From positions 107,474-171,473 of the forward strand of contig CAJTVY010000002.1 of NCBI GenBank assembly GCA_910579925.1: 64,000 nucleotides of DNA. Reading direction: 5' to 3'. Below, one piece after another: positions 1 to 9,394 of this stretch; the first letter of the stretch is position 1; the number at the start of each line of letters is the position of its first letter. The notes below the pieces were generated by a model that saw nothing but the letters and a program-made list of their open reading frames with translations, made no database searches and was not told the DNA's origin. Both the position numbers and the translations under genes were made by a program. Origin of the DNA: an uncultured Dorea sp. GTDB lineage: Bacteria > Bacillota > Clostridia > Lachnospirales > Lachnospiraceae.

Positions 1-899
1 GTTAACAACGTAGGCGCGTCAAAATAAAATTTTTTCAGCGTAACTCCTGCCCAGTGCTTGGTCTGTATATAAATCTGTCCTTTTCGCTTTCTGACCGCAA
101 GAGGCAGTTCTACATCACTGACCCAGATTTTTGCCGTTGCAAGCTCATAGCACAGTGACTCTCTGTCGCGAAATTCAATCATCCTGATTCCTTGCGGAAC
201 CCGTGTCTCTTTCTTATCGTTTACCAGCCATACCAGTTCAACCGGAAGTTCCTGCCTTAGAAGCTCTTCTGCAATATATTTTCCATGATCCATATATTTT
301 CCAAAGGTCATGAAAACAATTTTATTATTTTGTATCGGCCTCTTACTAAAACCATGGAATCTGCGTACATCTGCCCAGACATATTGATTGAAACCGGTCC
401 GGTCATAGATCTTCTTCTCAAATCCCTTCTTTACTGATTCACATGACTCCTTAATTCTAAACGGAATGTAGCGGCAGGAATAAGCCTCCATCAACAGCAG
501 CGCATAGTAATATAGAATATTCATCTGCTTTAGCTGTTCTGCGATTTCCTCATAATAATTCGTACTGGTTATGATGACTACGACCTCATCTGCCGGATAC
601 TTCTTTAATTCATCTGGAGACTTTACTAAAAGTCCTTTATATTTCTCTGTCAGCTTTATTTTAGAAAAACTCTCATATCTGTGGTCCGCCTTTTTACCGT
701 CATTATCCAGCACAGCTTTTATATCATAATACTGTCCATATTTTTCAAGGAAAAAATCACAAGCAGTAGTTCCGCCAAATAAAAACACGTTTTTATCTGC
801 CGCATTTCTCTGAAGTCTTCCCCATTTTGACTCTGCCAGAAGATCCCTGTGATCCGTATGATGTTTTTTCATTTGTATTGCGCTTTCGATAATGTTCAT
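1..899 (-). CDS. TagF/CDP-glycerol glycerophosphotransferase-like protein with N-terminal R-module (3' end beyond window)
   Basis: Partial gene: the frame is open from its ATG to the window edge, so the catalytic C-terminal half is missing. Residues about 28-125 form an R-module (VFLFGGTTACDFF, then VLDNDGKK). The following part (FGKYMDHGKYIAEELL, then KHWAGVTLKKF) matches the middle of the protein encoded at 3601-6534, which belongs to the CDP-glycerol:poly(glycerophosphate) glycerophosphotransferase family. By family it would transfer polyol-phosphate units onto an acceptor glycan at the inner membrane face. A GGATAG site overlaps the stop of the upstream gene, with a gap of 9 bases, so it lies in the same operon. 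The substrate is unknown. Confidence 0.75.
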   Translation of the reverse strand, partial: MNIIESAIQMKKHHTDHRDLLAESKWGRLQRNAADKNVFLFGGTTACDFFLEKYGQYYDIKAVLDNDGKKADHRYESFSKIKLTEKYKGLLVKSPDELKKYPADEVVVIITSTNYYEEIAEQLKQMNILYYYALLLMEAYSCRYIPFRIKESCESVKKGFEKKIYDRTGFNQYVWADVRRFHGFSKRPIQNNKIVFMTFGKYMDHGKYIAEELLRQELPVELVWLVNDKKETRVPQGIRMIEFRDRESLCYELATAKIWVSDVELPLAVRKRKGQIYIQTKHWAGVTLKKFYFDAPTLL

Positions 900-908
900 A
901 CTCTATCC

Positions 909-2348
909 TCACGATCTGCCGTCCTGGTCATGAAAGTCTTCCTCATATGTCAAATCCGGGTTCAGCGCCCAGCTCTCCAAAAAATATTTATCTACCAGGA
1001 ATCGATACTCTTCATGCCTGACCAGATCACAAAGCGCTTTCCAGCTATCACAATTCATTCCCAGTTCCATCCGTACAATATTCTTTAATTCAGACAAATA
1101 GTACCTTTGATCCAGTATTGCATAATACATATACTCTTTGGGGCCTGCAGCCAGGTGATCATAATTCCAGATTACTTCTTTACGATACCCGTGCTCCTCC
1201 AGAATCTGCATAACCATGCTTCTCTGCTTCTGACTGGAATTTATAAAGAATACATCTTCAAATTCTTCACGGATCTCCTGCAGACTCTTTACTTCGATTC
1301 CTTCATAGACCTGCCCCCTCTTTTCCGGGTTATTGTCACAAAAAGCCTCTATCTGCTTCAGGCCCAGATTGCGGAGAATTCGGAAAACTTCTTTACCATA
1401 ATAGCTATATCCGAAAATAATCACACTTTTATGTAAAGAAGCCCTTCTGATTACCTCTTTAAAATTCCCCTTGTCTTCAGATCGCTCGGCCTGCTGCCTG
1501 ACCGCCTGATAAATTTCTGCCGGAAGCGCCTTTCCTGCATATTCCCACCATACGCCGCTTCCCGTCCCTCTTATGTTCTTCCAAGGTTTTGAGCCTTCAG
1601 CGTAATGAAGAATGACCGGAGCTTCCTGTGCTTCTTCTAATTCTGACCCGCCAAAATCCGTATGCTCCAGCAAATATAACCTTTGATAAAACCGCCGGAA
1701 CAGATTGTACTTTAACGGAAGATATTGAACCCTGTTCTGGCAGCAGCGATTTAAAATATCCTGATCTGCATACAGATATACATTTTCTGTACATGCCATA
1801 AAATCCTTTATCAGTTTGTCCTTTCGAATTGCAGACATATTCATCAGCAGCACGCCAGAGTTAAAATAATCTCTCATATCAGAAATTCCAATTGTTTCTG
1901 CATATTCACGATTCTTTTCATAAAAATACTGAACGCCGCAATCCTTTATAGCCGCAATGTAATTTTCTTTAATATCTGTTGCATACAGTACCGAAACGTC
2001 TCCCAGGACAATCACGTCACAGTCTATATACAGACATTTGTCATAATTTCTCAGATACTCACTGAGAAGCAGGCGGAACATTGCGGATACCGTTATTCCT
2101 TCTTTCAAACTCACATGTTCGAACTGGCTTTCATCTACGCTAAGAAATGAAAGCCTGCAGTTCTCGTAAATTTTCTCTATACCTTCCAGAAATTCTATGC
2201 TTCGTTCTGACAAACTTCCGGAATGCATAATATATAGATCATAAAAACAGCCGGTACTGGCATTGTTCAGCATGGACCATATTGCCGTATATGCCGGAAT
2301 AATAAATAAATCATCCGTAGAAAATACGACGGGTATTCTTGTCTCCAT
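909..2348 (-). CDS. GT8 family glycosyltransferase with C-terminal R-module
   Basis: Residues 5-270 are a family 8 (GT-A, retaining) transferase: an N-terminal PVVFSTDD strand, the metal-binding DxD within YIDCDV (D109, D111) and the late HYAEGSKPWK motif near 248-257. This family transfers sugars from UDP- or ADP-sugar donors. Residues about 308-400 are an R-module (IIFGYSYYGKE, then FCDNNPEKRG). A helical tail of about 80 residues has no recognised motif. The start ATG follows GGAGG closely. The protein is longer than a plain GT8 (about 300 aa) because of the two additions. It sits mid-operon between a GT2 and the TagF-like gene, so it probably adds one residue of the repeat unit or a side branch. 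Confidence 0.85.
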   Translation of the reverse strand: METRIPVVFSTDDLFIIPAYTAIWSMLNNASTGCFYDLYIMHSGSLSERSIEFLEGIEKIYENCRLSFLSVDESQFEHVSLKEGITVSAMFRLLLSEYLRNYDKCLYIDCDVIVLGDVSVLYATDIKENYIAAIKDCGVQYFYEKNREYAETIGISDMRDYFNSGVLLMNMSAIRKDKLIKDFMACTENVYLYADQDILNRCCQNRVQYLPLKYNLFRRFYQRLYLLEHTDFGGSELEEAQEAPVILHYAEGSKPWKNIRGTGSGVWWEYAGKALPAEIYQAVRQQAERSEDKGNFKEVIRRASLHKSVIIFGYSYYGKEVFRILRNLGLKQIEAFCDNNPEKRGQVYEGIEVKSLQEIREEFEDVFFINSSQKQRSMVMQILEEHGYRKEVIWNYDHLAAGPKEYMYYAILDQRYYLSELKNIVRMELGMNCDSWKALCDLVRHEEYRFLVDKYFLESWALNPDLTYEEDFHDQDGRS

Positions 2349-2372
2349 AAGCGTGTCTCCCTCCAGGAATGA

Positions 2373-3590
2373 TTATTCCTCTATCCTCAGTTCATATAGC
2401 GGATATTTTATTTCCGGATCTTTGTAAATCACTTTCTCATCTGGTATTCCATGCATGTTCAGCCAGCCTTTCATCTCCTTAGCAAGTTCCATCTCTTTTA
2501 CCGCAATCAGAATATAATCCCACTGTTTTATAAGCAGAACCTCCGGTTTCTCTATGTCCATAGCGCCTATTTTACCGCCGCATACATGATTGTCCACAAT
2601 CGCGGCAATCTCGATATTCTTTCTCTGCAATAGCTGTCTGTAATAAGACTGCCCTACCTTTCCCGCGCCAAAAATTGCAACCCTGCCAGATTGTGACGTT
2701 GGAAGTCCGGGCAGTTCCCAAATATGATAGGAATGAGAGACTTTAAAACTGTAACCGAACATTGTTTCCGTACCATTATTAATAAAAAATGATATAAAAC
2801 GTCTCAATTGCGGCAGCATAATCTCATATTCTTCCGAAGCCTGAAAAATCTGCTCCATATAACGGTAAAGATATACTGCGTTTACCAGGTATTTTTCATC
2901 GCGTTTTGAAGTACATATAGATTCTTCATGTATCCTGTAATGATAATAAGGATGATTATCTATCACGATTGACGAAGCTCTCAGGCACGCATCAAATACA
3001 CACGCCACATCCTCTCCATCATAGATTCTATCATCCAGATTCATAATACATGGTTCTATTACAGACTTTTTATATAATTTATTCCACAAGTACTGCAGAA
3101 TACCAAACCGGTAGAAACTGTCATCTTCAAAGTAAAGCATCTGCGGATAAATCCTGTCTTTCAATTCTGTTTTGTCATAACATGCCTCCTCAAACTGATT
3201 GATCCGCACAGAGGTTTCCCCGCCGCGCTCAACCGCACAGGCTGATACTGCCAGATCTGCCTGATGTCCTTCTGCCAGCTCATACAATTTACTAAAAAAG
3301 CAGGGCTCTAACCAGTCGTCGCTGTCGACAAATGCGATGTATTCTCCTCTCGCCGCTTTCATTCCCGCTTTTCTGGCACAGGCGACGCCTTTATTTTCCT
3401 GATGGACGACGGATACTCTTTGATCCTTTCCGGCATATTCCCGGCATATTTCCAGCGAAGAATCTGTGGAGCCGTCGTCTACCAGAAGGATCTCTATCTG
3501 ACGAAACGTCTGGCTCAAGATACTGTCCAGACATTCCGCCAGATATTTTTCCGAATTAAAGACTGGTATAATAACTGATATTTTTATCAT
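2373..3590 (-). CDS. GT2 family glycosyltransferase with C-terminal R-module
   Basis: Residues 3-230 are a GT-A family 2 transferase: SVIIPVFNSEKYL, LVDDGSTD (36-43), the metal site DSDDW (89-93) and the acceptor-side GEDVA (192-196). The cytosolic enzyme would add one sugar from a nucleotide donor to a lipid-linked glycan. Residues about 303-395 form an R-module with a textbook AIFGAGKVGQSYY loop and a VDN signature. GGAGGGG precedes the chosen ATG. There is a 24-base gap to the next gene. Donor and acceptor cannot be told from sequence. Confidence 0.87.
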   Translation of the reverse strand: MIKISVIIPVFNSEKYLAECLDSILSQTFRQIEILLVDDGSTDSSLEICREYAGKDQRVSVVHQENKGVACARKAGMKAARGEYIAFVDSDDWLEPCFFSKLYELAEGHQADLAVSACAVERGGETSVRINQFEEACYDKTELKDRIYPQMLYFEDDSFYRFGILQYLWNKLYKKSVIEPCIMNLDDRIYDGEDVACVFDACLRASSIVIDNHPYYHYRIHEESICTSKRDEKYLVNAVYLYRYMEQIFQASEEYEIMLPQLRRFISFFINNGTETMFGYSFKVSHSYHIWELPGLPTSQSGRVAIFGAGKVGQSYYRQLLQRKNIEIAAIVDNHVCGGKIGAMDIEKPEVLLIKQWDYILIAVKEMELAKEMKGWLNMHGIPDEKVIYKDPEIKYPLYELRIEE

Positions 3591-3600
3591 CAGCCCCTCC

Positions 3601-6534
3601 TTATCCTAGAAATCTTTCTATTAGCATCATATCTCTGGCGCTTGTATATAGTAAAATATCTTTCTCGTTCACCCCATGATTGCATAACTGTTTTTTCATC
3701 TCTTCTGCACACAACCGATTCGCAATTATATATTTTGCTTTCGGATATTTTGATATCGCCGTTTCCGGTTTAAATACCTTTATTCCCTGAATCTGTTTTT
3801 CCGGCTTATCGCCCTGATTGTCACAATACGCGGCAATCTTTACCTGCTTCTGGTTTCCTAATAGTATGTGCAGAAACTGTCCCAGCTTCCCACATCCGAA
3901 TATAACGGCCTCTCTTCCGCTGATTTCTTCAATGATATTCTGCACCTCGTTGATTTTATCATGAACCACTTTCTCGCAGGCATTATATAGCAGCCTTGGC
4001 GATCCGCAAAAGCACATCGCTTGAAACCATTCTGTTTCTGTGAGACTTGAATTTTTTAAAATACCATCCGAAATTGCAGTCTCAACTCGTTCCTTAAGTC
4101 TCTGCATATCCAGAACTGACTCTTCCCAAAATTCTTCAGAACAGGCCATCGTCCAAAAACGCCTCATTATCTGCCGGAACATCTTGGCTGCAATGGCTGC
4201 GCGCCATTCCTTGCTTCTTCCCGAAAACAGACGGTCCACATAAGTATACTCCTGATTCAGATTCTGAAATGCTTTCACATTTTTATTCCCACAAGAAGAA
4301 TTCTCGCTATTGCGTCTATAGTGATATACCAGTTCATTGAGATAGACCGCTCTTCCCGCCTGATAATGTACCTGAGCGATAAATCCTATATCCTGAAACG
4401 CCGCTCCTTTTGATTCATTAAGTCGGATCCCCTGTATGAAGTCTCTGCGATAAATTCCGTCCCACACATAGTAATCATTCAATACAAGATCCGGCGTCTT
4501 ACATGGAGAGATCTCAATAGCTCCCTGGCAGGCTTCATATTGCTCTTGTGAAAATATTTTTATCGGAATCCGCACGTCGTCTCCTACCAGACTGGTAAAA
4601 AATCCTTCCGCTGTTCCTTTCACATAATCAACTTCTGTATCACTGGCAACACGGTACAATTTCTCAAACATATCAGTTTCTACGACATCGTCAGTCTCCA
4701 CGATACCGACATATTCTCCCCTGGCAAGTCCAATCCCTTTATTCAGCTGATATCCATAGCTTCTCACGTCAGATCTAACAATCCTCATTCGGGAATCCTT
4801 CTGTGCGTACTCTTCCAGGATTTCCATTGTTCCATCAGTTGAGCCTGCGTCAACTACAATAATCTCTATCTCAGTCATCGTCTGTCCAAGAACACTTTCT
4901 ATACATGGACGTATATAATCAGCCACATTTAACGACGGCATTATAATTGTTACGCCCGGTATCATAACATTCCTTTCCATTGATGGGCCAAGCAGCTTTG
5001 ATATGAATCCGGCAGCTCTTTCACTGGCATGTCCATCCTCACAAACCCCGTATTTTTTCATAAATTTATCCAGTTTTTCTTCATATTCACTTTGTCTGAA
5101 GTTCTGGATCTGCCGCATAAGTTCATCATTCGATTCAGCTATCGTAAAAGGCAGCGAATCGTATTCCATAAGCAGATCATATTCTTTATCAATATAGCTT
5201 TCTCTGTCCGGCGCAAACAAAAATACGGGGTTCTTTACAAATGCAGGTTCGAACATAATACTCGAATAGTCTGATATCATTACGTCTGCCGCCGCCGCCA
5301 GTTCCTGGCTGTCACTATATCCGCTTACGTCAACCACATATTCTGGCGTATTTATATTCTTGCTTTCCCTCGCAACTCCCGGATGTAACCGAAGCAGAAT
5401 ACGCCATTCTGCACCCCATCGTTCCTTAAGCGCCTCTCTTAAAACCTCAAAATCTAACTCTATGTGAGGCGCCCTCTGCTGATAGCAGCTTCCTTCACAA
5501 AAACGAAATGTAGGTGCGTATAATAACAATTTTTTGTCGACGTCGATTCCATAGTATTTACACACCTTCACCTTGTTTTCCGCTCCATGAAAAACAGCAT
5601 CTGAACGTGGAGAGCCGATCTGAACAGCCTCGTTTTCAAATTCAAAAGCCCTCCTACAGAACTCTGTATCAAACTCGCTGCCAGTAAGCATGTAATCCAT
5701 CATCTTCCCATTGCGTCTCCAGTTATTATACGACGGCGCTTCACTGATTGTGGAAGAATCCAGATAGCATTTCTTTAAAGTAACTCCTGCCCAGTGTTTT
5801 GCCTCGACAAAAATCTGACCTTCACGCTTTTTTATATACTCTGGAACCTCTATATTAAAAACCCACACTTTTGCTGTTGCCATTTCATATATGACCTTTT
5901 TCCAGTTCGTAACGGGGACAATCCTTACCCCTTCCGGAACCTCCGCCGACAGATCAATCATAAGCCAGACGATATCCAGATCATTTCTCAGCTTCATCAG
6001 CTGTTCCGAGATGTATTTCCCATGATCCGAATATGTCCCAAAAGAATAGAACACAACTTTTTTATCTGAAATTCTTTCTTTACAGCATTCTTCAAAAAAC
6101 TCTGCTTTTCTTCTATTTGTTTCCATAATCACCAGGACAAAGCTATTGTTAATTCCGATTCCTTTTAGCTGTTGCAGAATTTCTTTATAATATTTTACAC
6201 TTGTAATCAAGACCGCCACTTGATCTGGAGAATACTGTTCCAGAATCTCAGGTCCCGAGATACTTAATTCTCCCTTACCGGAACGAAATGAATCTAAGAC
6301 GACGTCGTCTAATTGCTTTCCCCATTTTTCCCTGCTATTATCAATAACGCCATCTAAAATAAATTTTTCCCCTTTATAATGTTGAAAAAATTTTTCCGTA
6401 TATGCGCCCGCGCCAAATAAAAATACCTTTTTTCCTTTAATGGCAGTCTCATATCCTTCCCAGGTCTGTGGGTTTCGTCCTCCTATTTTTGAGATATTCC
6501 GTTCATTGTCTACTGCTTTGTCTGCAATATCCAT
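3601..6534 (-). CDS. Four-part protein: R-module, TagF-like domain, GT2 domain, R-module
   Basis: Four domains are visible in order. An R-module at about 35-140 begins KVFLFGAGAYTEKFF. A CDP-glycerol glycerophosphotransferase-like GT-B domain spans about 150-510, with RLHPGVARE and the SDYSSIMFE signature typical of the TagF/TagB family. A GT2 domain spans about 525-760, with VTIIMPSLN, VVDAGSTDG and ETDD in place of the usual DSDD. A second R-module lies at about 870-965 (AVIFGCGKLGQFL, then YCDNQGDK). A single polypeptide could therefore add both a phosphoalditol-type unit and a sugar. Such fusion of TagF and GT2 domains is known in large polysaccharide loci. Flanking by R-modules at both ends is the unusual part. 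AAAGGA precedes the ATG. Confidence 0.85.
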   Translation of the reverse strand: MDIADKAVDNERNISKIGGRNPQTWEGYETAIKGKKVFLFGAGAYTEKFFQHYKGEKFILDGVIDNSREKWGKQLDDVVLDSFRSGKGELSISGPEILEQYSPDQVAVLITSVKYYKEILQQLKGIGINNSFVLVIMETNRRKAEFFEECCKERISDKKVVFYSFGTYSDHGKYISEQLMKLRNDLDIVWLMIDLSAEVPEGVRIVPVTNWKKVIYEMATAKVWVFNIEVPEYIKKREGQIFVEAKHWAGVTLKKCYLDSSTISEAPSYNNWRRNGKMMDYMLTGSEFDTEFCRRAFEFENEAVQIGSPRSDAVFHGAENKVKVCKYYGIDVDKKLLLYAPTFRFCEGSCYQQRAPHIELDFEVLREALKERWGAEWRILLRLHPGVARESKNINTPEYVVDVSGYSDSQELAAAADVMISDYSSIMFEPAFVKNPVFLFAPDRESYIDKEYDLLMEYDSLPFTIAESNDELMRQIQNFRQSEYEEKLDKFMKKYGVCEDGHASERAAGFISKLLGPSMERNVMIPGVTIIMPSLNVADYIRPCIESVLGQTMTEIEIIVVDAGSTDGTMEILEEYAQKDSRMRIVRSDVRSYGYQLNKGIGLARGEYVGIVETDDVVETDMFEKLYRVASDTEVDYVKGTAEGFFTSLVGDDVRIPIKIFSQEQYEACQGAIEISPCKTPDLVLNDYYVWDGIYRRDFIQGIRLNESKGAAFQDIGFIAQVHYQAGRAVYLNELVYHYRRNSENSSCGNKNVKAFQNLNQEYTYVDRLFSGRSKEWRAAIAAKMFRQIMRRFWTMACSEEFWEESVLDMQRLKERVETAISDGILKNSSLTETEWFQAMCFCGSPRLLYNACEKVVHDKINEVQNIIEEISGREAVIFGCGKLGQFLHILLGNQKQVKIAAYCDNQGDKPEKQIQGIKVFKPETAISKYPKAKYIIANRLCAEEMKKQLCNHGVNEKDILLYTSARDMMLIERFLG

Positions 6535-6549
6535 TTTCTGTTTTCCTTT

Positions 6550-7947
6550 CTATTCAAATAGCATATTAACAAGATCCGGTACAAAAAACACCTTCGTTTC
6601 CTTCGGACAATATTCTGCAATATTATGTTGTAGTTCTTCCTTATACCGGCTGCTTGCGATAATGATACCGTCGACGTTCATATCTGCCAGGTCCTTGATA
6701 TTATATAATGGATAGCCCTGGTAGCTTGATCCGCTTTCTTTATAAGTATCTATAAAAAATACCGCCGCGCTGATTTCATCCACAAAGCTTTTATAGACAG
6801 CCAGAAATCTGTCGCATACCAGCCCCGTCCCATAAATGCCTATGATTTTCCCTTTCTCATTCAACGGAATCTCTTGTACCTCTGCCGATACGATCTGCCG
6901 CTTACACTCTAGGACGTCTATATCCGGCAGATCTATCGGCATCTCCGATTTCCCAGATTCTGCCTTTATCCGCTCTATCGCTAACAATATTTTTCCCTGG
7001 AAATCCTTGCTTTTCTCTCCAACAGAACTATGCCGGGATACCAGATACTCATAAAAACTTATCAGATCCTCCCAAACGCTATCCACTCTTTTTTCCTGAC
7101 AATATATCTGAAATATTTCGCGAAATCTTCTGAATATTTCGCTCAATACCGGAAGAATCATATCTTGTTTTGACATTTTCTCTTCGTTTATCAGCATCTC
7201 TATCATTTTTTTACAGATAAAAATACAGCTTCTCATATGTATGTCGTTATAGCTGACAGTCATTATTGAACCTGCATGAATTCTTCTATAGTACATTTTG
7301 TAGGGAATATATGTAATTCTTTCTGCACATTCATAGACTCGCACAATCCAGTCCATGTCCTCATAAAACACGCCTGCTTCAAAATATAGCTCATTATGTC
7401 TAAAGAAATCTGCGCTTAAATAAACTAAATATGCGTTAGAATAAATTCCATGACAGGGGAAATAGCGGTTCCAGAATTCTATTCCTGTATATATTTTTGT
7501 ATCTATTCCAATATTACTTCTGTCATATACCTCTGCCTCATCTGCACAACCGTCTCTCAGCTCATCTATATCCTCAACAAAGGCTTTTGCATCGAACATA
7601 ACAAAGTCCAGATCATTCTGCCGGGCTTCCTGATAACACTTTTCAAACAAATCCTCCCGGACATAATCATCTGAATCCAGAAAATAAATATATTCTCCCG
7701 AGGCGATCTTCACTCCTGCATTCCTGGCTGCTCCCAGCTTCTGGTTCTCTTGAAAAACTGCTTTTACAAAAGAATACGTCTTTTCATATTTTTCAATAAT
7801 CCTTCGGCTACCGTCTGTAGAGCCATCATCCACCAGAATAATCTCTATCTCTTGCTGTGTCTGTGCCAAAACGCTTTCTACACATGCATCCAGATATTTT
7901 TCTGTATTATATACAGGTATGATTACAGATGTCTTAATTTTATTCAT
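6550..7947 (-). CDS. GT2 family glycosyltransferase with C-terminal R-module
   Basis: The N-terminal 230 residues show the GT2 set: TSVIIPVYNTEKYLDA, LVDDGSTDG, FLDSDD, and FYEDMDW in the acceptor region. The C-terminal 100 residues are a divergent R-module (IIGIYGTGLVCDRF, FFIDTYKESG, then GIIIASSRY). An ATG 8 codons inside a longer TTG frame is preferred, because it lies five bases after the upstream stop and has AAGGGG nearby. The gene lies directly behind the GT4 gene in one operon. A membrane-peripheral sugar transferase role is expected; its specificity is unknown. Confidence 0.83.
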   Translation of the reverse strand: MNKIKTSVIIPVYNTEKYLDACVESVLAQTQQEIEIILVDDGSTDGSRRIIEKYEKTYSFVKAVFQENQKLGAARNAGVKIASGEYIYFLDSDDYVREDLFEKCYQEARQNDLDFVMFDAKAFVEDIDELRDGCADEAEVYDRSNIGIDTKIYTGIEFWNRYFPCHGIYSNAYLVYLSADFFRHNELYFEAGVFYEDMDWIVRVYECAERITYIPYKMYYRRIHAGSIMTVSYNDIHMRSCIFICKKMIEMLINEEKMSKQDMILPVLSEIFRRFREIFQIYCQEKRVDSVWEDLISFYEYLVSRHSSVGEKSKDFQGKILLAIERIKAESGKSEMPIDLPDIDVLECKRQIVSAEVQEIPLNEKGKIIGIYGTGLVCDRFLAVYKSFVDEISAAVFFIDTYKESGSSYQGYPLYNIKDLADMNVDGIIIASSRYKEELQHNIAEYCPKETKVFFVPDLVNMLFE

Positions 7948-7952
7948 ATCAT

Positions 7953-9374
7953 CTAATTTCCCCTTACACAATAATCCCGAACGGTATCTTCAATCGCTTC
8001 CTTTAATTTATCTGCGAACTTATCCATTGTAAAATACGCTTCATATGTTTTTCTTGCATTTCTTCTGATCTCTTCCAGTTTGTTCTGATTCCTGATAATC
8101 CACTTTATTTTTTCTGATAAATCTATGGAATCTTTTGTTTTACTTATAAATCCATTTTTTCCATTCTCTATATAGTCTGCCATTCCGATTACATCCGATG
8201 CAAGACATACCTTACCGTACATCATTCCTTCCATGATTGCAATGGACACAGTCTCTTCTAGTGAAGGACACACGACTACGTCTATATCCGCATATTTTTT
8301 CTGAATTTCCTTTCTGGTCTGTTCTCCTAAAATCTGAATGGAAGAATCTTGTAACGCTAATTCTTGGATTTTCTTTCCATATTCATTTTCGCTGATCTTA
8401 CCAATCATCCAGAATTCGGCCTCTTCTTTGTCTTTACGATCTAAAAGTAATACGGCCTGCGCTAAAATATCCTGTGCTTTTCGAGGTTCTACGTTCCCTA
8501 TCACAGCAAAAATCATTTTTTTATGATTGGATCTGTCTATATTCTCGCCACTGTTATCCGGTATTCCAAATCCAAGTATTTTTTTTATCCTTTGTGGAAA
8601 ATAATCATTAAAGTTTCTCCGGGCGATCTCACTAACGGCATATATATTGATCCCTGACATTTTATCTATATCTGCATATTCATTAAATCTATGTAAAATA
8701 TCGTCAAAAAGTTCGCTCGGTTCATGAATCCACCACAATACAGGTTTCATGCGGCTAATCTCACAGGCACACGAAATCATTTGAAACACATTCACCAGAA
8801 CAATATCAAATTGCTGAATCCAGAATAATTCTTCTTTATGCAGATTGGGTAATGTGGGACATATCATAATATTAATTCCAGCCTGCACCATTTCATTAAT
8901 TAATTTCCGATTTCCGCCAGGAGCCGCCAGCATAACATTATACCCGCAATTCTGCAGTACCTGCGCCGCATATCCAATTACAAGGGATCCCCCGTTATAG
9001 TTTAACCCCGTAGAAATTATCAAAACTTTTTTCCTATTTTCTAAAATCACATTATTTCCGCAATAGAATTTAAAGGATCCACAGTACATCTCATCATAAA
9101 ACTGCTCCCAGTCATATATTTTCTGAGCGCAAATTCCTAAATCAAGTAACTGTCTCTTCATTTCAATCGCATTTTCTTTTTTGCTCATAAGAAGTATTTT
9201 ATCATATGATATCTGATGAATATCATCCGGCCCGATAACCGGGACTCCGTCCAGCTCTTTTCCATGCAGTTTATAATTGTTATCAATAAACGCAATGATA
9301 CGAATATCCGGAAGAATATAGTTCTTCCTATTATGATAAAACGCTCCTGCTCCGAATACTACTATTTTCGTCAT
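7953..9374 (-). CDS. GT4 family glycosyltransferase with N-terminal R-module
   Basis: Here the R-module comes first (residues 3-105: KIVVFGAGAFYHNRKN, then FIDNNYKLHG). It is followed by a GT-B fold of family 4, with a glycine-rich NYNGGSLVIG acceptor loop near 130 and the donor-binding CPSLEETVSIAIMEGM near 375, containing the family 4 E-x7-E pattern. Family 4 enzymes are retaining and use nucleotide sugars at the membrane. GAGGA precedes the ATG. The R-module at the N-terminus rather than the C-terminus suggests an autonomous domain that recombines with unrelated transferases. Confidence 0.85.
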   Translation of the reverse strand: MTKIVVFGAGAFYHNRKNYILPDIRIIAFIDNNYKLHGKELDGVPVIGPDDIHQISYDKILLMSKKENAIEMKRQLLDLGICAQKIYDWEQFYDEMYCGSFKFYCGNNVILENRKKVLIISTGLNYNGGSLVIGYAAQVLQNCGYNVMLAAPGGNRKLINEMVQAGINIMICPTLPNLHKEELFWIQQFDIVLVNVFQMISCACEISRMKPVLWWIHEPSELFDDILHRFNEYADIDKMSGINIYAVSEIARRNFNDYFPQRIKKILGFGIPDNSGENIDRSNHKKMIFAVIGNVEPRKAQDILAQAVLLLDRKDKEEAEFWMIGKISENEYGKKIQELALQDSSIQILGEQTRKEIQKKYADIDVVVCPSLEETVSIAIMEGMMYGKVCLASDVIGMADYIENGKNGFISKTKDSIDLSEKIKWIIRNQNKLEEIRRNARKTYEAYFTMDKFADKLKEAIEDTVRDYCVRGN

Positions 9375-9394
9375 TGTATAGATCCTCTAAACTC

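Noticed and set aside
1107..1436. Plus-strand open frames of 60-145 codons throughout the window
   Set aside because: They run antisense to well-supported genes, lack ribosome sites and give low-complexity Ile/Phe/Ser-rich products, as expected from the complement of AT-rich coding DNA.
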